This document shows, piece by piece, positions 8,944 to 16,695 of a stretch of 64,000 nucleotides of DNA. Under the pieces are notes generated by a model. The model had not been told where the DNA came from and made no database searches. It worked only from the letters and a program-made list of their open reading frames with translations. Position numbers and translations under genes: made by a program. Positions within the stretch are counted from its first letter, which is position 1. Each line of letters opens with the position of its first letter. Source of the DNA: Streptomyces diastatochromogenes (GTDB taxonomy: Bacteria; Actinomycetota; Actinomycetes; Streptomycetales; Streptomycetaceae); NCBI GenBank assembly GCA_001418405.1, contig LIQL01000042.1, forward strand, positions 1-64,000, read 5' to 3'.

Positions 8944-9465
8944 CTAGTGCTGCGGCGCGCGCGTGTCGGCCTGCGGGTACAGCAGGCCCATGAGCCGGGC
9001 GCGCACCTCCTTGAGCAGCTCGAGGTTGGCGGTGCTGGTGTCCTCCGGCAGCGCGACGGGGCCGACGAAACAGACCGTGCCGAAGACCTGGCCGCTGCCG
9101 GGATCGATCAGGGGGACCCCGGCGTAGGTGCGGATCCCGATGGAGTCGACCACGGGGTTGCCGCGGAATCTGGGGTGCATGTACACGTCGTGCAGTACGA
9201 GTGCGCGTTGCCGGTGGGCGACTTCGGGGCAGTAGCCGTGGTCGCCAGGCATGGTCCGGCCGATCTGAGGGACGTCGCTGTCGGCATGCAGGCCGGCGAA
9301 GAACTGAGTGCCGTCCGCGGTGAACACGTTGACCATGCCGTAGGGGGCGCCCGCGCGGGTGGCCAGGTCCCGGGCGATCTCGTCGAGCACCGGGTTGGCC
9401 TCGGTGAGGCCGAGGGTCTGCAGCAGGTTCTCAGGTGAGCGCGGAGCTTCGTGGGCCGGGGTCAT
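8944..9465 (-). CDS. GAF-domain protein
   Basis: A 173-residue protein made almost entirely of one GAF domain. Typical elements are ASP/ATRAG-like APYGMVNVFTADGTQFFAG, the conserved CPEV loop (GDHGYCPEVAHRQRALVLHD) and VVDSIGIRTYAGVPLIDP. GAF domains bind small ligands or haem-like cofactors, or mediate dimer contacts. The ATG overlaps the stop of the cvnD-like GTPase by four bases, so it is almost certainly produced with the conservon proteins and may act as their sensor or output. There is no HTH or kinase domain, so it cannot signal to DNA by itself. Confidence 0.88.
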   Translation of the reverse strand: MTPAHEAPRSPENLLQTLGLTEANPVLDEIARDLATRAGAPYGMVNVFTADGTQFFAGLHADSDVPQIGRTMPGDHGYCPEVAHRQRALVLHDVYMHPRFRGNPVVDSIGIRTYAGVPLIDPGSGQVFGTVCFVGPVALPEDTSTANLELLKEVRARLMGLLYPQADTRAPQH

Positions 9466-10067
9466 GGGGAGACTCCCATCGGTGCGGTGAGGCGGGACAG
9501 GGCGTGCGCGGTGAGCGTGCGCAGCACGTCGAGGGACGACTGGCGGTCGCGGGCGTCACAGGAGATGAGGGGTACGTGCTCGGGCAGGCCGAGGGCATCA
9601 CGGACCGCCTCGGGCGGGTATCGGCGCTCGGGTGGCTCGAACTCGTTGACGGCGACGACGAAGGGCAGCCTTCTCCGCTCGAAGAAGTCGATGGCCTCGA
9701 AGCAGTCCCCCAGACGCCGTGTGTCGGCCAGCACGACCGCTCCGACGGCTCCGTAGGACAACTCGTCCCAGGAGAACCAGAAGCGTTCCTGGCCGGGGAA
9801 GCCGAACAGGAACACGATCATCTGCCGGGGCCGGGGGATCGTGATCCTTCCGAAGTCCAGGGCGACCGTGGTGAACGTCTTGGTGCTGTCGTCGGGAAGC
9901 GGGTCGCTGTCCTGGCCGGCGCTGGTCATCAGTGCCTCGGTCCGTAGCGGGGAGATCTCGCTGACCGCGCCGACGAACGTGGTCTTGCCGACGCCGAACC
10001 CGCCCGCGACGAGGAGCTTCAGTGCCGTGGGGTCCGGCCCGGCGTCAGAGGTTGCGTAACCCGACAA
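9462..10067 (-). CDS. cvnD: conservon small GTPase (CvnD family)
   Basis: A 201-residue P-loop GTPase of the type found fourth in actinomycete conservons. The Walker A loop GGFGVGKT is at about 22-29, a switch II-like FLFGFPGQERF follows near 93, and VVAVNEFE takes the place of the NKxD base-recognition motif. The chosen TTG start at 10067 lies 23 bases inside the DUF742 gene and is preceded by GGAGG six bases upstream; no better in-frame start is visible. In characterised conservons the GTPase works with a roadblock and a DUF742 protein under a kinase-like membrane protein. Gene order supports that role. Confidence 0.9.
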   Translation of the reverse strand: MSGYATSDAGPDPTALKLLVAGGFGVGKTTFVGAVSEISPLRTEALMTSAGQDSDPLPDDSTKTFTTVALDFGRITIPRPRQMIVFLFGFPGQERFWFSWDELSYGAVGAVVLADTRRLGDCFEAIDFFERRRLPFVVAVNEFEPPERRYPPEAVRDALGLPEHVPLISCDARDRQSSLDVLRTLTAHALSRLTAPMGVSP

Positions 10068-10407
10068 GAAGATCCTCCAGCGTCTGAATGTCTCCGCCCG
10101 GTTCCGGCCGGTGTCCGATGACCTTGAGCGCGCCGGTTCCGACCAGCGAGGCCGCCAGGATTTTGACGACCTGGATGGGCTGCCCCATCCGGGCGGCGAG
10201 TTCGGCAATCGAGCGGCATGTGCCAGCGCACAGGCCGAGCAACGCCTCGTCCTCCGGGCCCAAGACCCCGGGCGCGGACTGGGTCATCAGCAGCGAGTCC
10301 ATCTGCAGTCCGTAGTCCTGGATCGGCGCCGTACGCCCTCGCGTGACCAGGTACGGGCGCACCCCCGAGGAGGCCCCGGTCCACGAGGCACTGGCCGCCT
10401 TGCCCAT
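10045..10407 (-). CDS. cvnC: DUF742 protein (CvnC family)
   Basis: A 120-residue DUF742 protein. The family signature is VRPYLVTRGRT near 11-21, followed by a winged-helix-like region (SIAELAARMGQPIQVVKILA) and LVGTGALKVIG. It is the third member of the conservon module, between the roadblock protein and the GTPase. The ATG at 10407 follows the roadblock stop after one base; a TTG 48 bases upstream is possible. The fourth-last sense codon is TTA (10057-10059), the rare leucine codon read only by the bldA tRNA in Streptomyces, so its translation may depend on developmental stage. Confidence 0.88.
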   Translation of the reverse strand: MGKAASASWTGASSGVRPYLVTRGRTAPIQDYGLQMDSLLMTQSAPGVLGPEDEALLGLCAGTCRSIAELAARMGQPIQVVKILAASLVGTGALKVIGHRPEPGGDIQTLEDLLVGLRNL

Positions 10408-10408
10408 G

Positions 10409-10840
10409 TCACTGGGCGGCACGATCACGGACCGCAGTGGTGAGGTGATGCTCAACGCTTTGGATCAGCGTGGCCATCCGGTGGCCGATCACCCTGGCGT
10501 CAGCGTCCGGCACGGCCCGCACCGCCAGAATCTCGCTGACCTGGTTCGGGCCGCGGTCGCTGGTACGCATCACGAAGACGTAGACACTGCCGAACTGGAC
10601 GCTGACCTGCTGCATGTCCTCGTCGACGCCGGCGAGGGGAACGGACAGGCCTCGTAGACCGGAGAGCGCGGCCGCCATCTGGTCGGCGGCGGTCTCATCC
10701 AGGCCCTCCCAGGCCAGCTTCAGGCCGTCCCGGCTCGCCAGGACGGCCTGCTGGGCTCCGGGCGTCTTCTCGATGAGTTCCTTCAGCAGCCAGCCCAGCT
10801 GCTGGTCGGCGCGGCTGGCGGCGTGGGTGCTGTATGGCAT
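10409..10840 (-). CDS. cvnB: roadblock/LC7 domain protein (CvnB family)
   Basis: A 143-residue roadblock/LC7 protein, the usual length for conservon members. It begins QQLGWLLKELIEKTPGAQQAV and contains LASRDGLKLAWEGLD and VYVFVMRTSDRGPNQVSEIL, typical of the fold. Roadblock proteins regulate partner GTPases through dimer contacts. The ATG at 10840 has GAAGGGA upstream at moderate distance, and the long N-terminal extension of the open frame is rejected. It is followed almost immediately by the DUF742 gene. Confidence 0.9.
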   Translation of the reverse strand: MPYSTHAASRADQQLGWLLKELIEKTPGAQQAVLASRDGLKLAWEGLDETAADQMAAALSGLRGLSVPLAGVDEDMQQVSVQFGSVYVFVMRTSDRGPNQVSEILAVRAVPDADARVIGHRMATLIQSVEHHLTTAVRDRAAQ

Positions 10841-10886
10841 GGGGAAGGTCCCTTCACGAGCGAGGGTGACGAGAGGCGGAGGTTGG

Positions 10887-12359
10887 TCACGGGCCGTGGT
10901 TCCCGGCGGGGGACTGGGCGCTGTGGATGCCGTCGGAGAAGTCGGCCATGAGGTTGGGGTTGGGCCGCACCGCCACGGGCGGGCCGTGCATGGGGGCGGC
11001 TGGTGTGGCCGCTGGGGGAGTGGATTGGCGGCGGGGCAGCGGCGGCAGATGGGCGGGGTGCCGTGCCGCGCCGGCCGGTGCGGCGGCTCTGCCCGTCGGC
11101 GTGACGACAGGTGCCGGGCCACGGCGGGTGGACCCGCTACGGGCCGGAGCACCGGCCGGTAGCGGTTCAGGTTGGGCACGGGAGACATGGAGCAGGTCCT
11201 CGGGCAGCAGCACCAGGGCCCGGTGGCCGCCCGAGTCGCGGGGACGGAGCTGGACTCGAATCCGGTGAACGGCAGCAAGCTGGGCGGCTACGAGCAGACC
11301 GAGCTGGCCACGACGGATGCGCGCGCTGGTGTCAACTGCCTGCGGGTTGGCCAGGAGCGCGTTGAGTTCGGCGAGTTGATGAGCCGGCATGGACAGTCCG
11401 CTGTCCTCGACGGCGATGACCAGCCCGCCTCGCCCCGGTGTGGCGCGAACGTACACCGTGGATTGCGGATCGGAGAACGAAGTGGCGTTCTCGACGAGCT
11501 CGGCCAGCAGGTGGACCACGGTCGGGCCTGCGTAACCGTGCAGGTGCCAACCCTGTTCGGCCAGGGGCGGGACCTCCACCCGCGGGTAGTCCTCGACCTC
11601 ACTGACCGCCAGGCGCAGCGCCTCATACACCGGCAGTGGCTTCTGATTCGCCGGGGGCATACTCCCGCCCAACACGGCCACGTTCTCCACCGCCCGCCGG
11701 ATCAGCATCACCAAGTGGTCGACCTTGAAGACATGCTTGAGCAGGATCGGGTCTTCGTTGTCCGCCTCGATGACACTGATCGCCTCCACGACGCGGTCCA
11801 GCACGGCACGCAGACGGTCGGCGATCGCAACCATCATCGCGGCCTGGCCACCATCATCTGCCCGGGCGTGGACGCTGGCCGCCGCGCGATAAACGGCTTG
11901 CTGTGCCTCACCCAGGGCGCGCTGCAGGCTTCCTTCCGCGTACGTCATCAGGTCGCCCGCGGGCACCGTGACCGGATCGAACTTCGTCACGATGTGGCCC
12001 TGTTCGACCTGCGCCAGTGCATGGCCGATCTGGTCCCGGCCGATGGCGAGCTGCGTGATCAGCCGGTCCAGCAGCGGCTGAGACAGATCGGGTTCGGCGT
12101 CGACGCGAGGTTCCGAAGGCGAAGGGTCGACCAGGCACGCCACATGTGCCCGCCGGACGGACAGCCACAGCGTCCCTCCCGACGTCACGACCGCGGATCC
12201 AACCGCCACCGGTGCCGGCACTCCGAGCATGGTCTGGGCCGCCCAGGCCGCCGCGACCATGGTGCCCACGGCCAGGCCGGGGAGCACCACGCGTGCCCGG
12301 GAACCTGGCGCCTGCCGACCGACCTCGGGCACAGCTCGTCGCTTCCCGCTGCCCGCCAT
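10887..12359 (-). CDS. cvnA: conservon membrane kinase-like protein (CvnA family)
   Basis: A 490-residue protein with two hydrophobic segments near 24-70, a helical linker, and a C-terminal HATPase domain: N box LLAELVENATSFS near 284-297, G1-like VIAVEDSGLSM near 320 and a later GQLGLLVAAQLA. There is no clear phospho-accepting H box, as usual in CvnA proteins, so signalling is thought to run through the GTPase partner rather than a response regulator. The last 100 residues are Pro/Ala-rich and disordered. The ATG at 12359 overlaps the upstream stop as TGATG. It heads the order cvnA-B-C-D-GAF. Confidence 0.9.
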   Translation of the reverse strand: MAGSGKRRAVPEVGRQAPGSRARVVLPGLAVGTMVAAAWAAQTMLGVPAPVAVGSAVVTSGGTLWLSVRRAHVACLVDPSPSEPRVDAEPDLSQPLLDRLITQLAIGRDQIGHALAQVEQGHIVTKFDPVTVPAGDLMTYAEGSLQRALGEAQQAVYRAAASVHARADDGGQAAMMVAIADRLRAVLDRVVEAISVIEADNEDPILLKHVFKVDHLVMLIRRAVENVAVLGGSMPPANQKPLPVYEALRLAVSEVEDYPRVEVPPLAEQGWHLHGYAGPTVVHLLAELVENATSFSDPQSTVYVRATPGRGGLVIAVEDSGLSMPAHQLAELNALLANPQAVDTSARIRRGQLGLLVAAQLAAVHRIRVQLRPRDSGGHRALVLLPEDLLHVSRAQPEPLPAGAPARSGSTRRGPAPVVTPTGRAAAPAGAARHPAHLPPLPRRQSTPPAATPAAPMHGPPVAVRPNPNLMADFSDGIHSAQSPAGNHGP

Positions 12360-12835
12360 CAGGCCCCCACTCCGAGCTCCGCCAGGGCGACGGGGCGCGG
12401 ACGGACGGTGGGTGTCCGCAACCGTGCCCGGGTCCGGCTCAGGCTCTCGTACAGCGCCTCGGGGACAGTGGTGGCACCGCAGTCCCGTCCGGGAACCAGC
12501 CACAGCCGGGGGCCGCACCGCACAGGACTCCACTGAGGATCTTCCGGGTCCATGCACAACCACTGCCGTCCCGGACGGCACTGCGAGTGCGCCGCTCGCC
12601 ACCAGTCGGCCGTTCCCAGCGGAACGGGTGTGAACAGCAGCTGGTGCCGTGTGCAGACCATCACCGGCCCTGCCTCACCCGCGTTCAGGGCGTCGAGGGC
12701 GGGCTTGCCGACCCCCGCGCCCACGCGCACCACGTCGAACGCGGAGGGGAGCACATCGGGATGGGGCCGCTCGTCCAGGCGGACGTCCCACAGGCGCAGC
12801 CGGGATAGCAGGGGTGAAGAAGACGAGAAGGACAT
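12359..12835 (-). CDS. hypothetical protein preceding cvnA
   Basis: A 158-residue protein joined to cvnA by a one-base overlap (TGATG) and therefore probably in its operon. The ATG at 12835 follows CGGAG. The sequence has Trp-rich strands such as PVMVCTRHQLLFTPVPLG, ADWWRAAHSQCRPGRQW and GPRLWLVPGRD, a pattern somewhat like the N-terminal domain of actinomycete primase/polymerase-like hypothetical proteins, but the likeness is too weak to assign. No membrane segment is present. A link to conservon signalling is inferred only from position. Confidence 0.65.
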   Translation of the reverse strand: MSFSSSSPLLSRLRLWDVRLDERPHPDVLPSAFDVVRVGAGVGKPALDALNAGEAGPVMVCTRHQLLFTPVPLGTADWWRAAHSQCRPGRQWLCMDPEDPQWSPVRCGPRLWLVPGRDCGATTVPEALYESLSRTRARLRTPTVRPRPVALAELGVGA

Positions 12836-12933
12836 GAGGACTCCGGTCAGGACGGCTGCGCCGTCACACGGGCAAGGTAGGGACTCATCGAGGCGGCCCA
12901 GCCTGGCATCGGCGCAGGGAAGTCGATCGCGCG

Positions 12934-14025
12934 CTACGACATCAGGGGCCGGTCACGAGTGCGGGGCGACATGTGGTCGTCCTTGAACAAGCCGAACTTC
13001 ACAATCAGCGGGTCGTCGGGGGTCAGAACGCCGGCACGGTGTCCGGCTGCCACGGCCTGATGGTCATCGCTCACCCCGCCGAGGGCCAGACGCACCATGA
13101 CGTCCAACTCCCGTTCAGCGTCGGGCTCCAGCCCGGCTACTTCCCCGTAGGTGGTCAGGGACAGACCGCGTGCCCAGGCGCGCAGCAGGTCGAGTTGCCA
13201 CTCCGGCAGGGTGATGCCAGGCACCTTGGTCTGGGGCACCACAAGCCGAAGTGCCACCGCCCGGTGCACGATGTTCGCCCATCGCACCGGCGGGCCGCCG
13301 CTCAGTGCTCGCCCCAGTGCGGCCACGCCGCGGCGGGTCTCGGCCAGAGTGGCGTACAGCCCCTGGTCGTGGAGCTGCCGCTCGCTAGCCCCTGCGGTCA
13401 TCGCCTCCAACACGGCGACATCGTGATCCGACACCGAGGGAGGAGCGGGAAGGCGCAGCGGCGTGCGGCACGCGACGCGGACGTCATCCACCTCGCCCGA
13501 GTAGGCGCGATCGGTCGTCTCCGACGTCGGGGGGACGATCGTTCCGTAGAACCAGGCGCTCGCTACGGGGTCGTTCCCGGAAGGGGGTTCAGCGCCCCAC
13601 TGCAGGACGGCCTTCCCCTTCGCGGTCGTCCGCAGGCGAAGGTCCGGGAAGCCGGGGCGGCCGGACAATGCCGTCAGGAACGCCTCTCCGATGGAGGGGT
13701 GGTCCACGGTCAGGCAGCCTCCCTGGCGGCCCTCTCCGACGGGGATGGCCACGAGCGGGGCGCGATAGGCCGCCAGCGCGACCGCATGCTCCAAGAGCTC
13801 CGGGTTCGCCATCTGCCGGGCGGCGTGCTCGAAGTCGTATGCCTGATTCGCGGGCAGCACCTGCACCTCGGAGGGCACAGCCGAGGACCGAAGCCCTGTC
13901 TCCAGGGGAGAGGCGGCGGCCGCTCCCCGTTCGTGTGCGGGCCAGTCCGGCCGATGCCTGCGATTCCTTGCCCACTGCGAGGGGCGAGACAGCAAAAGGG
14001 AGGAAAGCCTCCGGCGTGATGTCAT
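12934..14025 (-). CDS. uncharacterised protein with two HTH-like segments
   Basis: A 363-residue protein started by an ATG that overlaps the upstream stop (ATGA). The N-terminal 200 residues contain strands such as RAPLVAIPVGEGRQGGCLTV and match nothing I can name. The C-terminal half has two GerE-like helix-turn-helix candidates: SVSDHDVAVLEAMTAGASER with its following helix, and LPEWQLDLLRAWARGLSLTT with its following helix. The same doubled layout occurs in the protein at 15624-16136. A DNA-binding regulator is the best guess. It ends 99 bases before the gene that leads into cvnA, so transcription may continue. Confidence 0.65.
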   Translation of the reverse strand: MTSRRRLSSLLLSRPSQWARNRRHRPDWPAHERGAAAASPLETGLRSSAVPSEVQVLPANQAYDFEHAARQMANPELLEHAVALAAYRAPLVAIPVGEGRQGGCLTVDHPSIGEAFLTALSGRPGFPDLRLRTTAKGKAVLQWGAEPPSGNDPVASAWFYGTIVPPTSETTDRAYSGEVDDVRVACRTPLRLPAPPSVSDHDVAVLEAMTAGASERQLHDQGLYATLAETRRGVAALGRALSGGPPVRWANIVHRAVALRLVVPQTKVPGITLPEWQLDLLRAWARGLSLTTYGEVAGLEPDAERELDVMVRLALGGVSDDHQAVAAGHRAGVLTPDDPLIVKFGLFKDDHMSPRTRDRPLMS

Positions 14026-14708
14026 CTCGCCACCTTGATCGCGGCAGAGTCCACATCGATGCCAAGGTCGCCGAGATCAACCGGGGTGACACGGCGCAGG
14101 ACGCGGACCTCGCGGGCCGCCTGCGTCCACCGGAGGCGCTCCTCCTCATAGTGCACCTCGCTCAGCGCGCGCTTCTTCTCAAGGACCGGCTGCAGTGTGC
14201 GCTCGTGGTAGACGATGCCGGCCACACCCCACGGCTCCGGGTAGCTGACCAGCGCGGCAGCGTACGTATCCCGGAGGTGCGGGCACTCCCGTACCGCGAT
14301 GGGCGCGCACGATTCGCAGACCGGTGGCGCGGTAGTCCGTTCGCCTTCGGCAATCGGCTGTCCTGCTGTGGCACGCATGACGTACAGGTACCGCTCGTCG
14401 CTCCTGATGGCCGGTGCGCCGCACACCTGGCACAACTGGTCTCGCATGCACAGCCGTTGCCGCCGCGCGTGAAGAGTCGGGAACACGGCGCGGCCCGTAC
14501 CGCGAGCGAGGCCCTGACGAACCCATAGCGTTCCATGCCAGTCGCGATCCACCGCGGGATCTTGATCGACATATCCGATGCCGCGGCCGTACGGGGTGCG
14601 GTGCAGCACAACTTGAGGCTTGACCATCGTTTCCTCAGCCGTCCACAGGGTCACGAACGGCACCCTCAACCCGCCCTGCATCAGTACGACGTCCCGGCCG
14701 ATGTTCAC
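14022..14708 (-). CDS. Cys-rich hypothetical protein, likely zinc-binding
   Basis: A 228-residue protein with a zinc-ribbon-like centre: LCQVCGAP (CxxC), then VCESCAP (CxxC) and ECPHLRDT. The N-terminal part is beta-rich (QGGLRVPFVTLWTAEETMV) and the C-terminal part has a charged helix. The GTG at 14708 overlaps the upstream stop as GTGA and has GGGAG seven bases before it. It lies between the HATPase/DUF5999 gene and the HTH-like gene, coupled to both. No enzyme motif was seen; nucleic-acid or protein binding through zinc is the likeliest use. Confidence 0.7.
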   Translation of the reverse strand: MNIGRDVVLMQGGLRVPFVTLWTAEETMVKPQVVLHRTPYGRGIGYVDQDPAVDRDWHGTLWVRQGLARGTGRAVFPTLHARRQRLCMRDQLCQVCGAPAIRSDERYLYVMRATAGQPIAEGERTTAPPVCESCAPIAVRECPHLRDTYAAALVSYPEPWGVAGIVYHERTLQPVLEKKRALSEVHYEEERLRWTQAAREVRVLRRVTPVDLGDLGIDVDSAAIKVAR

Positions 14709-14905
14709 GTGCTGGCTCCCGCATCGGCCATAGCCCGGTGGGGGGCGATGAGTTCGCCGTTGGGGAGGATGCCGCCGGTGTCCTCGAACATGATCACGCC
14801 GTTGCAACGGACGGTGTAACCGTCCTGGGGGCAGGAGGCCGTCACGACCGCCGCCTCCCGGTCTGAGGAGTCCGCGTCGGGACACCGCGGCTCGTGCTCA
14901 CACAT
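14705..14905 (-). CDS. DUF5999 domain, probably also translated alone (66 residues)
   Basis: Internal start inside the HATPase frame. The product begins MCEHEPRCPDADSSDRE and continues CPQDGYTVRCNGVIMFEDTG and LPNGELIAPHRA, which is the whole DUF5999 pattern known from small Streptomyces proteins of unknown function. AAGGACG is five bases before this ATG, at 14905, so independent translation is likely. The stop overlaps the GTG of the Cys-rich gene. I list it separately because the biological product may be two proteins rather than one fusion. Confidence 0.6.
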   Translation of the reverse strand: MCEHEPRCPDADSSDREAAVVTASCPQDGYTVRCNGVIMFEDTGGILPNGELIAPHRAMADAGAST

Positions 14906-15472
14906 TGAACGTCCTTGGGGGTCGATTTTCGGGTTGCACGGCGCGGCGCTGGACTGATCGCCCGGCACGGCCTCGCCTCTGCCGCACGCGAAGTCGCGCC
15001 GCGTTCTGGGACGGGTGACGGGGACGACGACGGTGTCTTCGATGGCGGGCAGATCCACCTCGAGCCACACCGACTTGCCCGTCCCATCGGGCCTGATCGT
15101 CGTCCCCCAACGGTCCGAGAACTCCTGAACGAGTTCGAGACCGCGCCCGTTTTCGGATGCCGGAGAGGCGTGGCGCGGACGAGGCTTGCTCACCGACGGG
15201 TCGTGAACCTCCACTCGGACCTCTCTGGCGGTGCAGCACGCCTTGAGGGTGACCTGGCTATCCGTAGGGAGATCACGGCAACCGTGGATCACGGCGTTGA
15301 CCAGGAGCTCATTCGCCGCCGTGACGATGTCGTCGACGAGCTTCTCCGGGAGGTGCCAGTCGTCCAGCTGGCCGCGCAAAGCCCGTCGCGCAGGGCCGAG
15401 CCCCATCGGGCGAGCCGGCATCGGGTGCAGGAGTGCCGAACGGTTTGCCACGGGTTTCGACTGTGATGTCAT
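14705..15472 (-). CDS. HATPase (anti-sigma-like kinase) read through into a DUF5999 domain
   Basis: The frame has 255 residues. Residues about 20-145 are a stand-alone HATPase_c domain of the RsbW/SpoIIAB-like type common in Streptomyces: N box NELLVNAVIHG near 54-64 and G box ENGRGLELV near 108-115 with DRWGT after it. Such proteins can phosphorylate or hold anti-sigma antagonists. From residue 190 the same frame reads as a complete DUF5999 protein, normally a separate gene of about 65 residues. No stop codon separates them. An ATG with AAGGACG upstream at 14905 may also start the second part alone. The ATG at 15472 follows AGGAGAGG. Confidence 0.75.
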   Translation of the reverse strand: MTSQSKPVANRSALLHPMPARPMGLGPARRALRGQLDDWHLPEKLVDDIVTAANELLVNAVIHGCRDLPTDSQVTLKACCTAREVRVEVHDPSVSKPRPRHASPASENGRGLELVQEFSDRWGTTIRPDGTGKSVWLEVDLPAIEDTVVVPVTRPRTRRDFACGRGEAVPGDQSSAAPCNPKIDPQGRSMCEHEPRCPDADSSDREAAVVTASCPQDGYTVRCNGVIMFEDTGGILPNGELIAPHRAMADAGAST

Positions 15473-15623
15473 CGCCGCTGCCTCTCCTCGGGAACACCGC
15501 CACCGAGGCGCAGGGGCAAGGGCGTTAGCCCCAACCACCGCCTCCGTTGAACGGCCAAAGCGCTCGGCCCCGTCCATACGTACACGTCGCGCCACTGCGG
15601 CAAGGAACCCATGCGAGGACACC

Positions 15624-16136
15624 TCACTTCTCCCCGCTTGACGCACCTACGACGACCGCCGGTGTCTCCACGCCTTCGCCCGTGGCTATGACGCCGAAGG
15701 CATGGCCAAGGACGACCAGGTGGGTTTCGTTCTTCGCACCGGCGCGCTCCATCAGATCCCGGATCGCCTCCCTCGTGGTGGCTCGGGACAAGCCAGCGGC
15801 GTCGGCGATCTCCTGAGGCCGCGACCGAGTGGCAACGGCACGCCACAACTCCACATCGTCAGGACCGAAGTCCTCCGGGGGCTCAACGCGAGCCGGCCGA
15901 GAAAGCTCACCAGTCACGATGGCGGCATGCACCTTGGCTGCACGGCTACCGACGTGCAGTTTGCGCCCAATACTTCCCACGTGGCCGTTGAACGTGCCCA
16001 CGCTGATCTTGAGCTGGCCGGCCGCCTCAGCGGTGTCACGGCCCTGCGCCAACTGCTCCAGGACGCGGACCTCCGTGAGAGTCAGGCTGGTGAAAGTAGT
16101 CGCGGCACGGTGATGCCCACGTCTGCTGGTAGCCAC
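15624..16136 (-). CDS. small protein with two GerE/LuxR-like HTH segments
   Basis: A 170-residue protein started by GTG at 16136, with AGGAGGAAG just upstream; the longer open frame has no such signal. The first HTH is SLTLTEVRVLEQLAQGRDTA plus SVGTFNGHVGSIGRKLHVGS (about 17-60). The second is PDDVELWRAVATRSRPQEIA plus SRATTREAIRDLMERAGAKN (about 92-140). There is no receiver domain. It is divergent from the aldo/keto reductase gene across a 559-base region containing a long inverted repeat, so it may bind there. Whether it shares a transcript with the HATPase gene 151 bases downstream is unclear. Confidence 0.75.
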   Translation of the reverse strand: MATSRRGHHRAATTFTSLTLTEVRVLEQLAQGRDTAEAAGQLKISVGTFNGHVGSIGRKLHVGSRAAKVHAAIVTGELSRPARVEPPEDFGPDDVELWRAVATRSRPQEIADAAGLSRATTREAIRDLMERAGAKNETHLVVLGHAFGVIATGEGVETPAVVVGASSGEK

Positions 16137-16295
16137 AGCACTTCCTCCTGGGGATCTGCACTCGTCTCGATGAACAGGACAGCGAGGCATGGGGCTCAAG
16201 GGACGACATCTCATGTGGGTACCGCGCGAGGCGGGCCACGACTGGTCCGGCCGTCGGAAGAGGGCAGCACCAGACGCCCTCAAGGATTCCGCCGT

Positions 16296-16343
16296 CGCCG
16301 TGACAGAGGTACGCCACAGGGTTGCCATTTCACCGCCATTCGG
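16296..16343 (+). repeat. left arm of 48-base inverted repeat
   Basis: This arm matches the reverse complement of 16556-16603 at 42 of 48 positions. A run of 25 bases including AGGTACGCCACAGGGTTGCC is identical. The arms are 212 bases apart in the divergent promoter region. The repeat could be a pair of regulator-binding sites or the ends of a very small mobile element; no target-site duplication was recognised next to it. Confidence 0.85.
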
Positions 16344-16555
16344 CACGAAGCCCGGTGACCTCGCGGTGGGGTGTCCACGGCCCCTGACCTGCCTCTTCTC
16401 GTGCTCTCCAACGGGGCGCGATGCTGCGCCGCCCTCGCGAGACACAGAGGCACGTGCCACGACATCCATATGGGGCGCTGCCGCCCATACGTCCTTCAAG
16501 TCAAACGTGCTGGTAGGAGGCCTACATCCTTCTGGCTACGAGGGAGGGGCGGTCA

Positions 16556-16603
16556 CCAAGTGGCAGCGAAATGGCAACCCTGTGGCGTACCTATGTCACG
16601 CCG
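16556..16603 (-). repeat. right arm of 48-base inverted repeat
   Basis: Reverse-complement partner of 16296-16343 with six mismatches, ending 92 bases before the aldo/keto reductase start codon. The identical core GGCAACCCTGTGGCGTACCT lies in the middle of the arm. Its position fits an operator for the reductase gene, and the left arm would then face the divergent HTH gene. Confidence 0.85.
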
Positions 16604-16695
16604 TGCAGATCAGTGTGGGTTTCGGCCTGATAGCCGGGCGCAGGAAAGGAAGTCATGGCGGGATTCACTTGGGGCAGCGGGGAGAGCGCCGGATC

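Larger units (their letters stand above)
16137..16695. other. 559-base divergent intergenic region with large inverted repeat
   Basis: No protein gene is supported between the HTH protein and the aldo/keto reductase, although an open frame runs through. The region holds two 48-base arms of an imperfect inverted repeat, listed separately, around 212 bases of unique sequence. It should contain promoters in both directions. Confidence 0.6.
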
